Below the pieces are notes generated by a model. That model made no database searches. It worked only from the letters and a program-made list of their open reading frames with translations, and was not told the DNA's origin. From the NCBI GenBank assembly GCA_023428515.1, contig JAEYXI010000565.1, positions 1-7,257 of the forward strand: DNA of 7,257 nt. Direction: 5' to 3'. The DNA is from Pseudomonadota bacterium. GTDB lineage: Bacteria; Pseudomonadota; Alphaproteobacteria; Rhizobiales; Rhizobiaceae. Position 1 is the first letter of the stretch; the number at the start of each line of letters is the position of its first letter. Made by a program: the position numbers and the translations under genes. Below are positions 6,091 through 7,257 of the stretch, piece after piece.

Positions 6091-7143
6091 TCAGTAGTCG
6101 CCGCCGGCGACCGGGGTCCAGATCACGTCCTCGACCGTGCGGGCGCCGGTCGCCAGCATGACGAGGCGGTCGAAGCCGAGCGCCGAGCCTGACGCATCGG
6201 GCATGATCTCCAGTGCGGCGAGGAAATCCTCGTCGATCGGATAACGCTCGCTATAGATCTTTTGCTTCTCGTCCATGTCCGCCTGGAAGCGGCGGCGCTG
6301 TTCGTCGGCGTCGGTGAGTTCGCCGAAAGCGTTGGCGAGTTCGACGCCGCAGCAATAGAGCTCGAAGCGCTCGGCGACACGGCCGTCGCGCGGGCTGGGG
6401 CGGGCGAGGGCGGCCTCCGAGATCGGGTATTCGTAGAGGATGGTGGCGCGGCCGGCACCGAGATTGGGCTCGATGCGCTCGATCATGACGCGGCTGAAGA
6501 GATCGGTCCAGGTGTCGTCGGGCGCGGTGCGCAGGCCGGCCGAGGCGACGGCTGCATGGAGCGAGTCGCGGTCGGTCGAGCCGTCCGTACTCACCGTGGC
6601 GAGCAGGTCGATGCCGGCGTGGCGGGAGAAGGTCTCGGCGACGGAGAGCCGTTCGGGTTCGGCGAAGGGATCGGCCTCGCGGCCGCGGAAGGAGAAGTGT
6701 TTTGCGCCGGCACGTTCGGCGGCAAGCGCGAGAAGGGCGGCGCAATCGGCCATCAGGCTCTCATAGGTCTCGCCCACGCGGTTCCATTCGAGCTTGGTGA
6801 ATTCGGGATGATGGAGCGGGCCGCGCTCGCGGTTCCGGTAAACCGGGCCGAGGCTGAAGATCCTCTGTTCGCCTGCTGCGAGCAGCTTCTTGCAGGCGAA
6901 TTCCGGCGAGGTGTGGAGATAGAGCGGCGCGCGGGTCGCGTCGGGGAGGATCGCCTCGGTGGCGAAGGCGGAGAGATGCGTCTCGTTGCCGGGCGAGACC
7001 TGCAGGGCCGCCGTCTCGACCTCGACGAAATCGCGGCGCGCGAACCAGTCGCGGATCGCGGCGGTGATGGTGTTGCGCTGGAGGAGGCGCGGTCGGCGGT
7101 CGGCGTGGCGGTGGGGCGCCCACCAGGGCGAGGGGGTGGTCAT
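6091..7143 (-). CDS. epmA: EF-P lysine aminoacylase EpmA (GenX/PoxA)
   Basis: Paralogue of the class II lysyl-tRNA synthetase catalytic domain (350 aa, against about 325 in E. coli) without the tRNA anticodon-binding domain. The family attaches (R)-beta-lysine to a conserved lysine of elongation factor P, which helps ribosomes through polyproline stretches. Seen here: motif 1 region FVEVETAALQVSPG (39-52); HTSPEFACKKLL (77-88); motif 2 from YRNRERGPLHHPEFTKLEW (102-120); RVAERFELYCCGVELANAF (255-273); and motif 3 ALGFDRLVML (321-330). Ala321 lines up with Ala298 of E. coli EpmA, where lysyl-tRNA synthetases have Gly; that residue shapes the amino-acid pocket. Start ATG 7143 has GGGAG 5 nt upstream. 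The partner genes, EF-P and the lysine 2,3-aminomutase EpmB, are not in the window; they may lie beyond the high-coordinate end. Confidence 0.96.
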   Translation of the reverse strand: MTTPSPWWAPHRHADRRPRLLQRNTITAAIRDWFARRDFVEVETAALQVSPGNETHLSAFATEAILPDATRAPLYLHTSPEFACKKLLAAGEQRIFSLGPVYRNRERGPLHHPEFTKLEWNRVGETYESLMADCAALLALAAERAGAKHFSFRGREADPFAEPERLSVAETFSRHAGIDLLATVSTDGSTDRDSLHAAVASAGLRTAPDDTWTDLFSRVMIERIEPNLGAGRATILYEYPISEAALARPSPRDGRVAERFELYCCGVELANAFGELTDADEQRRRFQADMDEKQKIYSERYPIDEDFLAALEIMPDASGSALGFDRLVMLATGARTVEDVIWTPVAGGDY

Positions 7144-7178
7144 GAAGGCTCCCGGAATGGTCGGTGTCGGTGCGGCGG

Positions 7179-7208
7179 CTCTCCCATACTATTTCCTGAT
7201 GGGGAGAG
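7179..7208. repeat. Imperfect inverted repeat upstream of epmA
   Basis: CTCTCCCAT (7179-7187) pairs with ATGGGGAGAG (7199-7208): nine base pairs with one bulged G and an 11-nt AT-richer loop. It lies 36 bp upstream of the epmA start. On the minus strand it has no T-tract, so it is a poor intrinsic terminator. It may be a leader hairpin or a regulator site. Only the repeat itself is seen; any function is a guess. Confidence 0.35.
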
Positions 7209-7231
7209 GGAGGGCTGGTCTACCGCTGCCG

Positions 7232-7246
7232 CCCCCCCCCCCCCCC
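7232..7246. repeat. 15-base poly-C run at the window end, probable sequencing artefact
   Basis: Fifteen consecutive C residues are followed by only eleven bases to the end of the window. Runs of G (C on the other strand) at contig ends are a known product of two-colour Illumina chemistry, where absence of signal is read as G. Nothing else in the window has a comparable homopolymer. I would not trust the bases from about 7231 onward. Confidence 0.6.
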
Positions 7247-7257
7247 GCGCCCGGGCC

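Overview
The window is GC-rich DNA. Its codons end mostly in G or C, and antisense frames stay open by chance over long distances. All six protein genes I can support lie on the minus strand, so transcription runs from high to low coordinates. The gene types are an EpmA-type EF-P lysyl ligase, a DUF4126 membrane protein, a MerA-like flavoprotein, a patatin lipoprotein and a MalK/UgpC-type sugar ABC transporter. Together with the base composition they suggest an alphaproteobacterium, most likely of the Hyphomicrobiales (rhizobia and relatives). This placement is inferred from gene character, because there is no rRNA or other phylogenetic marker. The high-coordinate end finishes in a 15-base C run, which looks like the ragged end of a draft contig.

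Layout in transcription order. (1) At 7143-6091, epmA encodes a lysyl-tRNA synthetase-like enzyme that modifies elongation factor P. An imperfect inverted repeat lies just upstream of it. (2) After 140 bp without a gene comes a small membrane protein of the DUF4126 family (5950-5489). (3) Its stop codon overlaps, as ATGA, the start of a class I pyridine nucleotide-disulfide oxidoreductase (5492-4110). This enzyme resembles mercuric reductase but lacks its metal-binding parts. (4) At 3977-2538 is a secreted lipoprotein with an intact patatin-type Ser-Asp phospholipase dyad. (5) A 179-bp gap holds a perfect 12-bp palindrome, GGTAGCGCTACC, of the kind bound by LacI-family repressors. It overlaps a plausible promoter. 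(6) At 2358-1294 is the ATPase of a carbohydrate ABC importer. (7) From 1227 to the window edge is its periplasmic solute-binding protein, with a Tat-type signal peptide and its C-terminus cut off.

How they work together. The ATPase and binding protein are almost certainly one sugar-uptake operon under the predicted LacI-type operator, with the permease genes expected beyond position 1. The DUF4126 protein and the flavoprotein are translationally coupled and may act together, but I cannot name the function. epmA and the patatin lipoprotein look like independent genes. I found no RNA gene, CRISPR array, insertion sequence, phage gene or defence system. I see no convincing undescribed system. 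The DUF4126-flavoprotein pair is the closest to unexplained biology.
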